A stretch of DNA of 64,000 bases from contig CAWIIF010000005.1 of NCBI GenBank assembly GCA_963836015.1, positions 124,001-188,000 of the forward strand, in the 5' to 3' direction. The notes below the pieces were generated by a model, which was given only the letters and a program-made list of their open reading frames with translations, was not told the DNA's origin and made no database searches. The translations under genes and the position numbers were made by a program. This DNA comes from CAWCDJ01 sp963836015. GTDB taxonomy: Bacteria; Acidobacteriota; Terriglobia; Bryobacterales; Bryobacteraceae. Shown piece after piece: positions 26,514 through 35,904 of the stretch; positions within the stretch are counted from its first letter, which is position 1, and each line of letters opens with the position of its first letter.

Positions 26514-26550
26514 GATTCTAACGTATTGACGGCGCTGATTCTAACGTATT
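26514..26550. repeat. 14-bp direct repeat, two copies 23 bp apart
   Basis: GATTCTAACGTATT occurs exactly at 26514-26527 and 26537-26550, upstream of the PEP-CTERM gene and between it and the toxin-antitoxin pair. The spacing of about two helical turns would suit a regulator binding site. The rest of the 340-bp gap (26399-26738) holds no supported gene. Confidence 0.45.
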
Positions 26551-26711
26551 ATTGCGGCGGGGTTTCACCAGTGGTGGACGGGATTTTCGAGTTATGCCCA
26601 CACGCGCCAACAGGAAGTTGGCCTTTTCCGGGTCAAGTGAACGGGACACTCTGATGATGAGATGTGGATCGATCCTCGGTTCCGGGCGCCATTCGCTGCC
26701 ACCTCCGCGTG

Positions 26712-26733
26712 GTATCCTACTGTAGTAGGATAC
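26712..26733. promoter_or_regulatory. Palindromic operator in front of the antitoxin gene
   Basis: GTATCCTAC and GTAGGATAC form a perfect 9-bp inverted repeat around TGTA. It ends 5 bp before the antitoxin ATG at 26739. VapB-type antitoxins commonly bind such sites to repress their own operon, so this is a probable autoregulatory operator. Confidence 0.65.
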
Positions 26734-26738
26734 TTTGT

Positions 26739-27011
26739 ATGCCGCGCGGCAACCCATCACCGAAGCTTGCCATCACTATAGACCCTGACATTCACGAAAA
26801 CATCCTTGCGGCGGCCGCCCGCGACGGGGTGAGCGTCTCGGCCTGGATGACCGCTGCGGCGCGCGAAGCACTGCATCGGCGTGCTGGTTTGGCGGCGGTC
26901 GCGCGGTGGGAAAAGCAGCACGGACGCTTCACGACAGAAGAGATGAATGAAGCTCGCCGCAGCGTGCGGGCTCAGCTCCGAACATCGCGAACGGTCCGGC
27001 GTTCGGCATGA
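26739..27011 (+). CDS. VapB-like antitoxin (ribbon-helix-helix type)
   Basis: The 90-residue product starts at the ATG at 26739, just after a palindrome that would serve as operator. The N-terminus KLAITIDPDIHENILAAAAR followed by DGVSVSAWMTAAAREAL fits a ribbon-helix-helix DNA-binding antitoxin. The C-terminal half (VARWEKQHGRFTTEEMNEAR) is the expected toxin-binding extension. Its stop overlaps the toxin start (ATGA at 27008-27011). It should neutralise the PIN toxin and repress the operon. The closest family style I know is that of actinobacterial VapB, which may indicate horizontal origin. Confidence 0.78.
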   Translation: MPRGNPSPKLAITIDPDIHENILAAAARDGVSVSAWMTAAAREALHRRAGLAAVARWEKQHGRFTTEEMNEARRSVRAQLRTSRTVRRSA

Positions 27012-27388
27012 GCACCGTCGTCTACGACACCGCCGTTCTCGTGGCCGCCGATAGAAACGAGCGGCGAGCGTGGGCTGAGCATAAGGCCCGTTTGGAACTT
27101 GGCGTGGTTCCATTGGTTCCCGCGCCGGTGGTCGCCCAGGTCAGCCGGTCCCCACAACAAGCCCAACTCCGGCGCTTCTTGATTGGGTGCGTGGTCGTTC
27201 CTCTTGGCGAGACCGAGGCGCACGAAGCCGGGCGGCTGTTAGGCATGACCAAAACCTCGGATGTCGTTGACGCCGTTGTGGTGACGACAGCCCTTCGGCA
27301 AAAAGCTACGATTCTCACAAGCGACCCAGACGACATAGGACGGCTCGTCAGGGCCTCGGGCCGCGAAGTCGCTGTCGTCGCTATCTGA
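27008..27388 (+). CDS. VapC-like PIN-domain toxin
   Basis: The 126-residue PIN domain has acidic residues at the expected places: Asp7 in VVYDTAVLVAAD, the central TSDVVDAVVV, and the late TSDPDDIGRL. VPAPVVAQVSR is also conserved in this VapC group. PIN toxins are Mg-dependent ribonucleases that cleave specific tRNA or rRNA sites when freed from the antitoxin. The 4-bp overlap with the antitoxin gene indicates coupled translation. A family assignment finer than PIN/VapC is not possible by eye. Confidence 0.8.
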   Translation: MSTVVYDTAVLVAADRNERRAWAEHKARLELGVVPLVPAPVVAQVSRSPQQAQLRRFLIGCVVVPLGETEAHEAGRLLGMTKTSDVVDAVVVTTALRQKATILTSDPDDIGRLVRASGREVAVVAI

Positions 27389-27472
27389 GGTATACCGCTT
27401 TAACGCCATTATCTTAGCGCCTGTCGGAGGCCTGCCCCACAGTGGCGCGCTGCGGCGATATGATGAGTGCGC

Positions 27473-29560
27473 ATGAGAGTTATTGTCCTCTTGGCCGCTA
27501 CCGCTTTGTTTGCACAGCAATCCCCGGCGCCCTTGAACTGGACGGCTGCCGAAGACCATCAGAACATGATGGAGCAACTCGGCATCAAAGCGCTCCGGCC
27601 CGGCCCCAGCGGAAACGAAGCGGCGCCCAATCACGCCAATTACGATGAATCCAAGGCCAATCCGTTTCCGAACCTTCCCGACGCGCTCACGCTGAAGAAC
27701 GGAGAGAGGGTCACGACGCCGGAGATGTGGTGGAAGCAGCGCCGTCCGGAGATCGTCGAGGATTTCGAGCGGGAGGTCATCGGGCGTGTGCCGAAGGACG
27801 TGCCTTCCGTGACCTGGACCGTGGAGAAGACGGTCCGCGAGATGGTCGGGGCGCATCCGGTGATCGGGAAGCGGTTGGTGGGGCGCGTGGACAACTCGTC
27901 CGATCCGCAGATCAGCGTAGAGATCCAGATGGTCGTGGTCACGCCGGCGGACGCGAAAGGTCCGGTGCCGGCGATGATCATGTTCGGCCGCCCTCTGCTG
28001 CCCGGGGAGCCTCTCCCGGCGGGACGCGGCTTCCCGGCCTTCAACGGACCTCGTCCGACAGATGAGCTGATTGCCGACGGCTGGGGCTACGCGACCGTCA
28101 ACCCGGTCAGCATTCAGGCGGACAACGGCGCAGGGCTGACCAAGGGGATTATCGGCCTGGTCAACAAAGGCCAGCCGCGCAAGCCGGACGACTGGGGCGC
28201 GCTGCGGGCCTGGGCGTGGGGCGCGTCGCGCGGCCTGGACTACCTCGAGTCCGATCAAGCCGTCGATGCGAAGCATGTCGGGATCGAAGGCGTGTCCCGG
28301 TACGGCAAGGCGGCGCTGGTGACGATGGCGTTCGACCAGCGATTTTATGTGGTGCTGGTCGGTTCGTCCGGGGAGGGCGGCGCCAAGCTTCACCGCCGGA
28401 ATTGGGGAGAAGCGGTCGAAAATTTGACGGGATCGGGCGAGTACCATTGGATGGCCGGCAACTTCCTGAAGTACGGCGCGTCCGATGCTGCGTTTGGCAG
28501 TAAGAACGCCGGCGACCTTCCCGTCGATGCCCACGAGCTGATCGCGTTGTGTGCGCCGCGCCTGACCTTCATCAGTTACGGAGTGCCCGAAAAGGGCGAC
28601 GCGAAGTGGCTGGATCACGAGGGCAGTTACATGGCTACGGTGGCCGCGGGGCCGGTGTTCCGGCTGCTCGGCGCCAGGGACCTGGGGACCGCGGAGGACT
28701 ATCACACTGCCAGGATGCCGCCGGTGAATGTGGGCCTGCTCGACGGTCAACTGGCATGGCGCCAGCATGACGGTGGACACACCGACGGTCCGAACTGGAA
28801 GTACTTCATCGCGTGGGCCGACAGGTTCATGGACAGGCCGGGCGCGGCCGTCCTGTCGCGGGCCGATCAGCCCGTACCGCGATCCGACCGGAACTCCTGG
28901 CTCGCTCACGAACAGTTGCTGGAGAAGGCCAAGAAGGGCGGCATCGACATCTATTTCGAAGGTGACTCGATCACGAGGCGGTGGGGCGCCACCGACTATC
29001 CGGACTTGCTGGCCAACTGGCGCCGGGATTTCTCCGGGTGGAACGCGGCCGATTTCGGATGGGGGGCCGATAAGACTCAAAACATCCTCTGGCGCCTCGG
29101 TAACGGGGAACTCGACGGAGTCAATCCGAAGGTGATTGTGCTGCTGGCGGGCACCAATAACCTGGGCAACACCGAACCGGCGGAGATCACCAGCGGCCTC
29201 GAGGCGATTCTGAAGATCATGCAGGAGAAGGCGCCGGGGGCCACGATCATCGTGACCGGCATTTTCCCTCGGAATGACAACATGGCGCTGCTCCCCGCGA
29301 TCCATCAGATCAATGAGAGTCTCGCGAGGATGGCCGACGGAAAGAAGGTCCGGTACCTCGACATCAATGACAAGCTGGCGGACCGGGACGGCCGGCTGTT
29401 CGACGGCATGATGAATGCGCGGGACAAGCTGCATCCGACGGCGAAGGGCTATCAGGTCTGGGCGGACGCGCTGAAACCCATCTTTACCGAGTTGCTCGGC
29501 CCTCCCGGGAAGGAAGACCACGCGCCGCCGCCGACCGGCGACCCGAGCGCACGGCGCTAA
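27473..29560 (+). CDS. Secreted two-domain esterase: CE15 glucuronoyl esterase fused to SGNH hydrolase
   Basis: The product is 695 residues from the ATG at 27473 (the GTG two codons earlier is possible). A signal peptide (VIVLLAATALFAQ) comes first. Domain 1, about 20-450, is CE15-like: WGALRAWAWGASRGLDYLES, nucleophile Ser275 in GVSRYGKAA, and a late His in RQHDGGHTD. CE15 enzymes cleave the ester between glucuronic acid side chains of xylan and lignin alcohols. Domain 2, about 470-690, is a GDSL/SGNH hydrolase with EGDSIT (Ser499), LLAGTNN and a final DKLHPTAKGYQ, typical of acetyl esterases. The canonical CE15 GCSRxGKG is slightly altered. Sits next to GH67 and GH3 genes. Confidence 0.85.
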   Translation: MRVIVLLAATALFAQQSPAPLNWTAAEDHQNMMEQLGIKALRPGPSGNEAAPNHANYDESKANPFPNLPDALTLKNGERVTTPEMWWKQRRPEIVEDFEREVIGRVPKDVPSVTWTVEKTVREMVGAHPVIGKRLVGRVDNSSDPQISVEIQMVVVTPADAKGPVPAMIMFGRPLLPGEPLPAGRGFPAFNGPRPTDELIADGWGYATVNPVSIQADNGAGLTKGIIGLVNKGQPRKPDDWGALRAWAWGASRGLDYLESDQAVDAKHVGIEGVSRYGKAALVTMAFDQRFYVVLVGSSGEGGAKLHRRNWGEAVENLTGSGEYHWMAGNFLKYGASDAAFGSKNAGDLPVDAHELIALCAPRLTFISYGVPEKGDAKWLDHEGSYMATVAAGPVFRLLGARDLGTAEDYHTARMPPVNVGLLDGQLAWRQHDGGHTDGPNWKYFIAWADRFMDRPGAAVLSRADQPVPRSDRNSWLAHEQLLEKAKKGGIDIYFEGDSITRRWGATDYPDLLANWRRDFSGWNAADFGWGADKTQNILWRLGNGELDGVNPKVIVLLAGTNNLGNTEPAEITSGLEAILKIMQEKAPGATIIVTGIFPRNDNMALLPAIHQINESLARMADGKKVRYLDINDKLADRDGRLFDGMMNARDKLHPTAKGYQVWADALKPIFTELLGPPGKEDHAPPPTGDPSARR

Positions 29561-29592
29561 AACCTAATTGTTGTAGAATCGAACTAATTCTG

Positions 29593-30837
29593 ATGAAGAT
29601 CACGGATATCCGGGCGACGACGGTGACGGTACCGCTCGAAGCTCCGCTGCGGCACGCCAACGGGTGCCACTGGGGACGGTTCGTGCGGACCATCGTGGAA
29701 GTGGAGACCGACAACGGCCTGGTCGGGTTGGGCGAGATGGGCGGCGGCGGTGAATCGGCCGAGGCGGTCTTCCGCGCGATGAAAGTGTACCTGGTGGGGC
29801 ACGACCCGGCGCGGCTCGAGGAGATGCGCTTCCTGATCGCGAATCCGACGGCGTCCCTGTACAACAACCGTACGCAGGTTCTGGCAGCGCTGGAGTTCGC
29901 ATGCCTCGACATCCTGGGACAGGCCTGGGGCGTGCCGGTTTGCGACATTCTGGGCGGGCGACTGCGCGACCGCGTGCCGTTCGCGACATACTGCTTCTTC
30001 CGCTATCCCGACCCTAAGAACGGCGCGGGCGAAGTGCGGACGATCGATCAGATGACGGCCTACGCCTCAGCTATGAAGCGGCGCTTCGGCTTCACCACGC
30101 ACAAGCTCAAGGCGGGCGTGTTTCCGCCGGATTACGAACTGGAGGTCTACCGGGCCCTGGCCGCGGCGTTTCCCGGCGACTCGCTGCGATTCGATCCCAA
30201 CGGCGTGTGGTCCACCGAGCAGGCGATCCGGTTCGGGCAGGCGATCGAAGGGCTGCGCAACGATTACCTGGAAGACCCGGTGTTCGGCCTGAACGGAATG
30301 CGGCGCACGCGCCAGATGGTGCGCGTGCCGCTGGCCACCAATACGGTGGTGGTGAATTTCGAGCAGCTTGCGGCCAACGCGCTCGACACGGCCGTGGACG
30401 TGATCCTGCTGGACACGACCTTTTGGGGCGGCATACGGCCCTGCGTGAAGGCTGCCGGGGTTTGCGAGACGTTTCAGCTGGGAGTGGCGGTCCATTCCTC
30501 GGGCGAGCTGGGGATTCAGTTGGCGACCATGCTGCACTTAGGCGCGGTCATTCCCAATCTTTCCTTCGCGGCGGACGCGCACTACCATCACCTGACGGAC
30601 GATGTGATCGAAGGCGGGCTCATGAAGTATGAGCACGGCTCGATCGCGGTGCCGAACGGGCCGGGGCTCGGCGTGCGGCTCGATCGAGAGAAACTGCGGC
30701 AGTACAGCGAACTCTACAAGCGGCTGGGAGGCTATCCCTACGATCAGGATCCGGCGCGCCCGGGCTGGACTCCGATCATCCCCAACGACCGTTGGGCCGA
30801 TCCCGGGGACAGTCGCCCGGCACCCATTCCCGTGTGA
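29593..30837 (+). CDS. Enolase-superfamily dehydratase, glucarate dehydratase-like
   Basis: The 414-residue product has the KxK general base pair Lys171 and Lys173 (HKLKAG), metal ligands Asp201 (RFDPNG), Glu227 (YLEDPV) and Asn250 (LATNTVV), and a catalytic His301 (VAVHSSGE). Asn as third ligand is the pattern of the glucarate dehydratase subgroup. Such enzymes dehydrate sugar diacids. No signal peptide, so it is cytoplasmic. It lies 33 bp after the esterase and 6 bp before the GH67 gene, which suggests use of glucuronic-acid-derived acids from xylan side chains. The exact substrate is inferred. Confidence 0.82.
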   Translation: MKITDIRATTVTVPLEAPLRHANGCHWGRFVRTIVEVETDNGLVGLGEMGGGGESAEAVFRAMKVYLVGHDPARLEEMRFLIANPTASLYNNRTQVLAALEFACLDILGQAWGVPVCDILGGRLRDRVPFATYCFFRYPDPKNGAGEVRTIDQMTAYASAMKRRFGFTTHKLKAGVFPPDYELEVYRALAAAFPGDSLRFDPNGVWSTEQAIRFGQAIEGLRNDYLEDPVFGLNGMRRTRQMVRVPLATNTVVVNFEQLAANALDTAVDVILLDTTFWGGIRPCVKAAGVCETFQLGVAVHSSGELGIQLATMLHLGAVIPNLSFAADAHYHHLTDDVIEGGLMKYEHGSIAVPNGPGLGVRLDREKLRQYSELYKRLGGYPYDQDPARPGWTPIIPNDRWADPGDSRPAPIPV

Positions 30838-30842
30838 CTCTT

Positions 30843-33344
30843 ATGCGATATCTGCTGTTCGCAATCGTAGCGGTCAGCCTGCACGGCGAGACCGGCTACC
30901 AGGCCTGGCTGCGTTATGCTCCGGTGGATCGCGCGGCGTATGAGGCTTCCGTGCCCGCTGTGGCCGCGGTGTTGGGCGATGCGCCCGCCATGGGGAGCGC
31001 GCGGCAGGAGTTAATCCGCGGTGTACGTGGAATGCTGGGGCGGACCTTGCGGGAAGAGAGCGGGGTGCCGCAGGAGAGCGCCATCGTGCTCGGGACGGTG
31101 GCCGAGATCCAGCGGGCCGCTCCGCAGTGGGGCATCGGCGGCGACCTTCCGCCGGACGGCTTCCGGCTGAAGACGGTCGCCGCGGGCGCGCTGCGCTATA
31201 CCGTGGTGGCGGGAGGCAGCGATCGCGGCGTGCTTTATGGCGCCTTCGCGCTGCTGCGCAAGATCGCGATGGGCGAGCCGGTGTCGAACCTCGACGAGCA
31301 GCAGGCTCCCTACGCGCCGGCGCGGTGGGTCAATCAATGGGACAACCTGGATGGCTCGATCGAGCGCGGCTATGGCGGGCGGTCGATCTTCTGGGAGGAC
31401 GGCCATGTCCGCGAAGACTTGAGCCGCGCCGCCGATTACGCGCGGCTGCTGGCGTCGATCGGGATCAACGCGTGCTCCATCAACAACGTGAACGCCAATC
31501 CGAAGGTGCTGACCGCGGAGATGATCCCGCAGATCGCGCGAATTGCCGGCGCGATGCGGCCGTGGGGCGTGCGGGTGGCGATCTCGGTGGATTTCGGAAG
31601 CCCCAAGTCCGTCGGGGGGCTGGACACGTTCGACCCGCTCGATCCTTCCGTGGCGGCGTGGTGGAAGTCCAAGGCCGATGAGTTATACAAGGCCGTGCCG
31701 GATCTCGCGGGCTTCGTGTTGAAGGCGGACTCCGAAGGCCGGGTGGGGCCTTCGACGTACGGCAGGAGCCATGCGGACGCCGCCAACGTAGTGGGGCGCG
31801 CGCTCGCGCCGCACGGCGGCCTGCTCTTTTACCGCGGCTTCGTCTACGACCACCACATGGACTGGCGCAATCCCAAGAACGACCGCGGGCGGGCGGCCTA
31901 TGACAACTTTCAGCCGCTCGACGGCAAGTTCGACGACAACGTGATCGTCCAGATCAAGAACGGGCCGATCGATTTTCAGGTGCGGGAGCCCGCCTCGCCG
32001 CTATTCGGCGCGCTCGAAAAGACCAACGAGGCGATCGAGCTGCAGGTGACGCAGGAGTACATGGGGCAGGCGCGGCACACCGTCTTCCTGGCGCCGATGT
32101 GGAAGGAGGCGCTCGATTTCGACCTGCATGCCAAAGGCGCAGGGACCCCTGTGAAAGCGCTGGCGGCCGGCCATACGTTCGGCAGGCCGACCGGCGGATT
32201 CGTGGGCGTGGTGAATGTGGGGCTCGATGAGAACTGGACCGGCAATCACCTTTCGCAGGCCAACCTGTATGCCTTCGGGCGGCTGGCGTGGGATCCGGAT
32301 TTGAGCGTGCAGCGGATCAGCGACGAGTGGACGCGGCTCACCTTCGGCGGAGACCCGAAGGTGGTCAGCGCCGTCAACGACATCCAACTCAGCTCCTGGC
32401 GCACCTATGAAGATTACACCGGGCCCCTCGGCCTGCAGAACCTCACCGACATCACCGGGAACCACTACAGCGTGAACGTGGAAGCTTCCGAGCGCAACGG
32501 CTGGGGCCAGTGGCATCGCGCCGACGAGCAGGGAGTCGGGATGGACCGTACGGTTGCGACCGGCACCGGTTACATCGGCCAATACCGTCCTGCCGTCGCG
32601 AAAGTGTACGAGGCGCTCGAGACGTGTCCGGACGATCTTCTGCTGTTCCTGCATCACGTGCCGTACACGTACAAGCTGCACTCCGGGAAGACCGTGATCC
32701 AGTACCTCTACGATTCGCACTACGACGGCGCGGCCAGGGTCGCCGGGTATGTGCAGCAGTGGAAGTCGCTGCGAGGGAGCGTGGACGACCAGCGCTACGG
32801 CGAAGTGCTGGCGCAGTTGGAATACCAGGAGGGGCAGGCGATTGTGTGGCGCGATGCCGTGACGTGCTGGTTTGCGCGGGAATCGGGGATTGCGGATTCG
32901 AAGGGACGCGTGGGCCGGTATCCCGGGCGGGTCGAGGCGGAATCGATGGAACTGGCAGGCTACACGACGGTCGACGTGACTCCGTGGGAGGCGGCTTCGG
33001 GCGGGAAGGCTGTGGCCTGCGCGGCGGGGGTCTGCACGGCTAATCTGCGGTTCGACGGGGCAGCGGGGTGGTACACGCTTCGCGTGCAGTACTTCGACCT
33101 CGCGGCGGGAGCGGCGCGGTTCCGCGTGCTGGTCGGTGAGCAGGTGGTGGATGAGTGGAGCGCGGCGGACCGGCTGCCGGTGCGAAAGATCGAAGCGGGG
33201 GCTTCGGAGAGGCGCGTGTTGGAAGGGATTGCGTTAAGGCCGGGGGATCGCATTCGGGTCGAAGGGCGGCCCGACGGGAACGACCCGGCAGGGCTGGATT
33301 ACGTCGAGATCGAGCAGGGCAGGCCAGGAGGCCTGCCCTACTGA
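30843..33344 (+). CDS. GH67 alpha-glucuronidase with C-terminal CBM-like domain
   Basis: The product is 833 residues from the ATG at 30843, after a signal peptide (RYLLFAIVAVSLHG). GYQAWLRYAPVD opens the GH67 fold and FVLKADSEGRVGPSTYGR belongs to the catalytic barrel. LHHVPYTYKLHSGKTVIQYL is typical of the C-terminal helical region. Residues 690-820 resemble a CBM6/35-like beta-sandwich (RVEAESMELAGYTTVDV). GH67 releases 4-O-methyl-glucuronic acid from the ends of xylo-oligosaccharides. The last eight residues (GRPGGLPY) and stop come from an interspersed palindromic repeat rather than from the family. The stop directly abuts that of the convergent GH3 gene. Confidence 0.9.
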   Translation: MRYLLFAIVAVSLHGETGYQAWLRYAPVDRAAYEASVPAVAAVLGDAPAMGSARQELIRGVRGMLGRTLREESGVPQESAIVLGTVAEIQRAAPQWGIGGDLPPDGFRLKTVAAGALRYTVVAGGSDRGVLYGAFALLRKIAMGEPVSNLDEQQAPYAPARWVNQWDNLDGSIERGYGGRSIFWEDGHVREDLSRAADYARLLASIGINACSINNVNANPKVLTAEMIPQIARIAGAMRPWGVRVAISVDFGSPKSVGGLDTFDPLDPSVAAWWKSKADELYKAVPDLAGFVLKADSEGRVGPSTYGRSHADAANVVGRALAPHGGLLFYRGFVYDHHMDWRNPKNDRGRAAYDNFQPLDGKFDDNVIVQIKNGPIDFQVREPASPLFGALEKTNEAIELQVTQEYMGQARHTVFLAPMWKEALDFDLHAKGAGTPVKALAAGHTFGRPTGGFVGVVNVGLDENWTGNHLSQANLYAFGRLAWDPDLSVQRISDEWTRLTFGGDPKVVSAVNDIQLSSWRTYEDYTGPLGLQNLTDITGNHYSVNVEASERNGWGQWHRADEQGVGMDRTVATGTGYIGQYRPAVAKVYEALETCPDDLLLFLHHVPYTYKLHSGKTVIQYLYDSHYDGAARVAGYVQQWKSLRGSVDDQRYGEVLAQLEYQEGQAIVWRDAVTCWFARESGIADSKGRVGRYPGRVEAESMELAGYTTVDVTPWEAASGGKAVACAAGVCTANLRFDGAAGWYTLRVQYFDLAAGAARFRVLVGEQVVDEWSAADRLPVRKIEAGASERRVLEGIALRPGDRIRVEGRPDGNDPAGLDYVEIEQGRPGGLPY
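33317..33341. repeat. 25-bp palindromic interspersed repeat, copy 2
   Basis: This copy reads GGGCAGGCC-AGGA-GGCCTGCCC plus TAC, with a perfect 9-bp stem. It lies inside the 3' end of the GH67 gene, encoding the tail RPGGLPY just before the TGA. See 18826-18850 for the other copy. Confidence 0.75.
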
Positions 33345-35846
33345 TTACAGCGTGGCGTCGACGTGCGGGACCTGGCCGACGGGTTGGCCGCCGCCGACGC
33401 TGATCCGGACTTTGGCTTTCGGGAGCGGTGTCGTGAACTCGAGCTCGCGGGTTTCGCCGGCGGACAGGTGGACGCGCTGGAATCCGCGAAGGTCGCGGAT
33501 CGCGCCGTCGCTGCCGGCTACGTAGAGCTGCACGACCTCGTCGCCCTCCAGGGGAGAGTCGTTCTTCACCTGGACGGTGATGTGGGCGCTGCCGCCTGAG
33601 CGCTTCGCCTTGAGCTTGGAATACGCGAACTTCGAATAGCTCAGGCCGAAGCCGAAGCCGTAGAGCGCGTCGCCTTTGAAGTAGCGGTAGGTGCGGCCGT
33701 CCATGGAATAGTTGTCGAACGGCGGCAACTGGTCCACGCTGCGATAGAACGTCACGGGCAAGCGCCCGGCGGGGTTGTTCACGCCGGCGAGGGTTTCGGC
33801 GATGGCGGTGCCTGCCTCCTCGCCGCCGTACCACAGCTCGAGTACGGCAGCGGCGTGCTCCGCGGCGTAGTTGGCGGCCAGCGCGCTGCCGCTCGTCAGC
33901 ACCACGACCAGCGGCTTGCCGGTGGCGGCCGCGGCTTCGAGGAGGGCCTCCTGGCTTGCCGGCAGGTTCAGGTCGGTGCGGTCACCGCCGGCGAATCCGG
34001 GGATGCTCACGCGCATCTCCTCGCCTTCCAGGCTCGGGTTGAGGCCGACGAAGGCCACGGCCACATCCGCATCCTTCACGGCCTGGACGGCTTCCGCCAG
34101 CAGCGGCGCGGCGGGAGGAATCCAAGCCACTTGCACACTGCCGCCGAAGGGACCCGCGGGCGGCGTGTATTGCACGCGCAGCTGGTACGACTTGCCGGCC
34201 TCCAGCGTGGCGCTGGGGCTCGCCGCGGTCAGTTCCTGGTTATCGAGGAACAGATGCACTGCCGAGCGGCCCGGGCCTCCGCGCGCGCTGATGGTGTATT
34301 CGCCGGTGACCGGCGCGTGAAGCGTGCCGCTCCAGCGCACCGAATCGCCGCGCACGGCCGGGTCCGTCATGCCCGGCTGCAGGTAGGGGCGGGGTTCGAC
34401 GCGCGCCAACTTCGGCTCGCCTTGAAATTCGGGGTTATCGAAATATTCCGCCAGAAGTCCGCGGCCCGAGCCATCGGGCGGCGTGAGTGCGCTTGCGGGA
34501 ATCAGCGACGGCGATTGTGAGGTGTAGGTCGCACCGAGGGCATAGCGCACCTCGGCCTTTCCCGCGAACTGGCGCTCGATGCCTTCGAGCGGCGCCACCT
34601 GCTTCTTCGAGAATCCGTTGTAGTTGCCCAGCAGCGCTTCGTCATCGTCCGCCGAGGGGCCGATGACGGCGATGCGGCGGACGGAGGCGGCCAGCGGCAG
34701 CGCCTGGTTTTCGTTCTTGAGCAGCACGATCGATTTGCGCGCGGCTTCGAGCGCGAGCTGGCGGTGCTCCCCGGAATCGTTCACCGAATACGGGATCTGC
34801 GAGAACGGCACGAGCTCCGGCGGATCGAACATCCCCAGCTTGAAGCGAGCGACGAACAGGCGCTCGAGCGAACGGTCGATCTCGCTTTCTTTAATGAGGC
34901 CCTGCTGGACGGCGCTGACCAGGGCGCGGTATTCGTTGCCGCAGGTGAGGTCGGTGCCGGCCTTGACGGCGATGGCGGAGGCCTCGGCGGCATTGGGCTT
35001 GTAGTGGTGTCCGCGGAAGATGTCGCTGATGGCTCCGCAATCGCTGACCACGTAGCCCTGGAAACCCCAGTCGCCGCGCAGACGCTTCTCGAGAAGATCG
35101 GTGCTGGCGCAGGCGGGCACGCCGTCCACGCGGTTGTACGAGCACATTATGGAGTCGGCCTTGCCCTCGACGATACCGGCGCGGAAGGCCGGCAGATAGG
35201 TCTGCTCCAGGTCGCGCTCGCTCGGATGCGCATCGAACTGGTGGCGCGTGGATTCGGGTCCGCTGTGCACGGCATAGTGCTTCACTGTGGCGATCACCTT
35301 GAAGTAGTGCGGATCGTTCCCCTGCATGCCCTGGATGAAGGCGACCGCCATGCGGCCGGTGAGGTAGGGATCTTCGCCGTAGGTCTCCTGGCCGCGGCCC
35401 CAGCGCGGGTCGCGGAAGATATTGATGTTGGGCGACCAGAAGGTGAGGCCGTGGTAACGGCTGTGATCGTCATTGCGGATGGCCTCGTTATACTTGGCGC
35501 GCGCCTCGGTGGAGATGACGTCCGCGATGCGGTGCATGAGACCGGTGTCCCAGGTGGCGGCCATCCCGATGGCCTGCGGGAAGACGGTGGCCTCACCCGC
35601 GCGCGCCACGCCGTGCAGCGCCTCGTTCCACCAATCGTAGGCCGGGATGCCGAGCCGCGGAATCGCCGGCGCGGAGTTCTGCATCTGGAGGACCTTCTCT
35701 TCGAGCGTCATCCGCGAAACGAGATCGGCGGCGCGCTTCGCGGCGGGAAGAGCGGGATCCCGGTAGGGCTCCGCGGCCGGAGTCTGGGCAAAACCGGCGG
35801 CGGCAAAGATCAGTAAGAAGAAGATGGAACGACCTGGTCTCACCAT
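33345..35846 (-). CDS. Secreted GH3 glycosidase with PA14 domain (beta-xylosidase/beta-glucosidase type)
   Basis: The 833-residue product has a signal peptide (SIFFLLIFAAAGFAQ). The GH3 N-domain includes GIPAYDWWNEALHGVAR, KHYAVHSGPESTRH and the nucleophile Asp in GYVVSDCGAI. WWNEALHGVA is common in xylosidase-type members. The C-domain runs through SIVLLKNENQALPL and is interrupted by a PA14-like module near residues 465-610 (GRGLLAEYFDNPEFQGEPKL). A fibronectin-III-like tail follows. It should remove terminal xylose or glucose from oligosaccharides in the periplasm or outside. It converges with the GH67 gene and shares its locus. Confidence 0.9.
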   Translation of the reverse strand: MVRPGRSIFFLLIFAAAGFAQTPAAEPYRDPALPAAKRAADLVSRMTLEEKVLQMQNSAPAIPRLGIPAYDWWNEALHGVARAGEATVFPQAIGMAATWDTGLMHRIADVISTEARAKYNEAIRNDDHSRYHGLTFWSPNINIFRDPRWGRGQETYGEDPYLTGRMAVAFIQGMQGNDPHYFKVIATVKHYAVHSGPESTRHQFDAHPSERDLEQTYLPAFRAGIVEGKADSIMCSYNRVDGVPACASTDLLEKRLRGDWGFQGYVVSDCGAISDIFRGHHYKPNAAEASAIAVKAGTDLTCGNEYRALVSAVQQGLIKESEIDRSLERLFVARFKLGMFDPPELVPFSQIPYSVNDSGEHRQLALEAARKSIVLLKNENQALPLAASVRRIAVIGPSADDDEALLGNYNGFSKKQVAPLEGIERQFAGKAEVRYALGATYTSQSPSLIPASALTPPDGSGRGLLAEYFDNPEFQGEPKLARVEPRPYLQPGMTDPAVRGDSVRWSGTLHAPVTGEYTISARGGPGRSAVHLFLDNQELTAASPSATLEAGKSYQLRVQYTPPAGPFGGSVQVAWIPPAAPLLAEAVQAVKDADVAVAFVGLNPSLEGEEMRVSIPGFAGGDRTDLNLPASQEALLEAAAATGKPLVVVLTSGSALAANYAAEHAAAVLELWYGGEEAGTAIAETLAGVNNPAGRLPVTFYRSVDQLPPFDNYSMDGRTYRYFKGDALYGFGFGLSYSKFAYSKLKAKRSGGSAHITVQVKNDSPLEGDEVVQLYVAGSDGAIRDLRGFQRVHLSAGETRELEFTTPLPKAKVRISVGGGQPVGQVPHVDATL

Positions 35847-35904
35847 GTTCGATTACCCCTCTCAGGTTTACCATGCCTCAGGCAACGGTTCTACAATAGG
35901 CGAC

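Noticed and set aside
27239..29521. 760-codon minus-strand frame opposite the CE15-SGNH gene
   Set aside because: Repetitive Arg/His/Val shadow of a strongly supported plus-strand enzyme; no recognisable motif.
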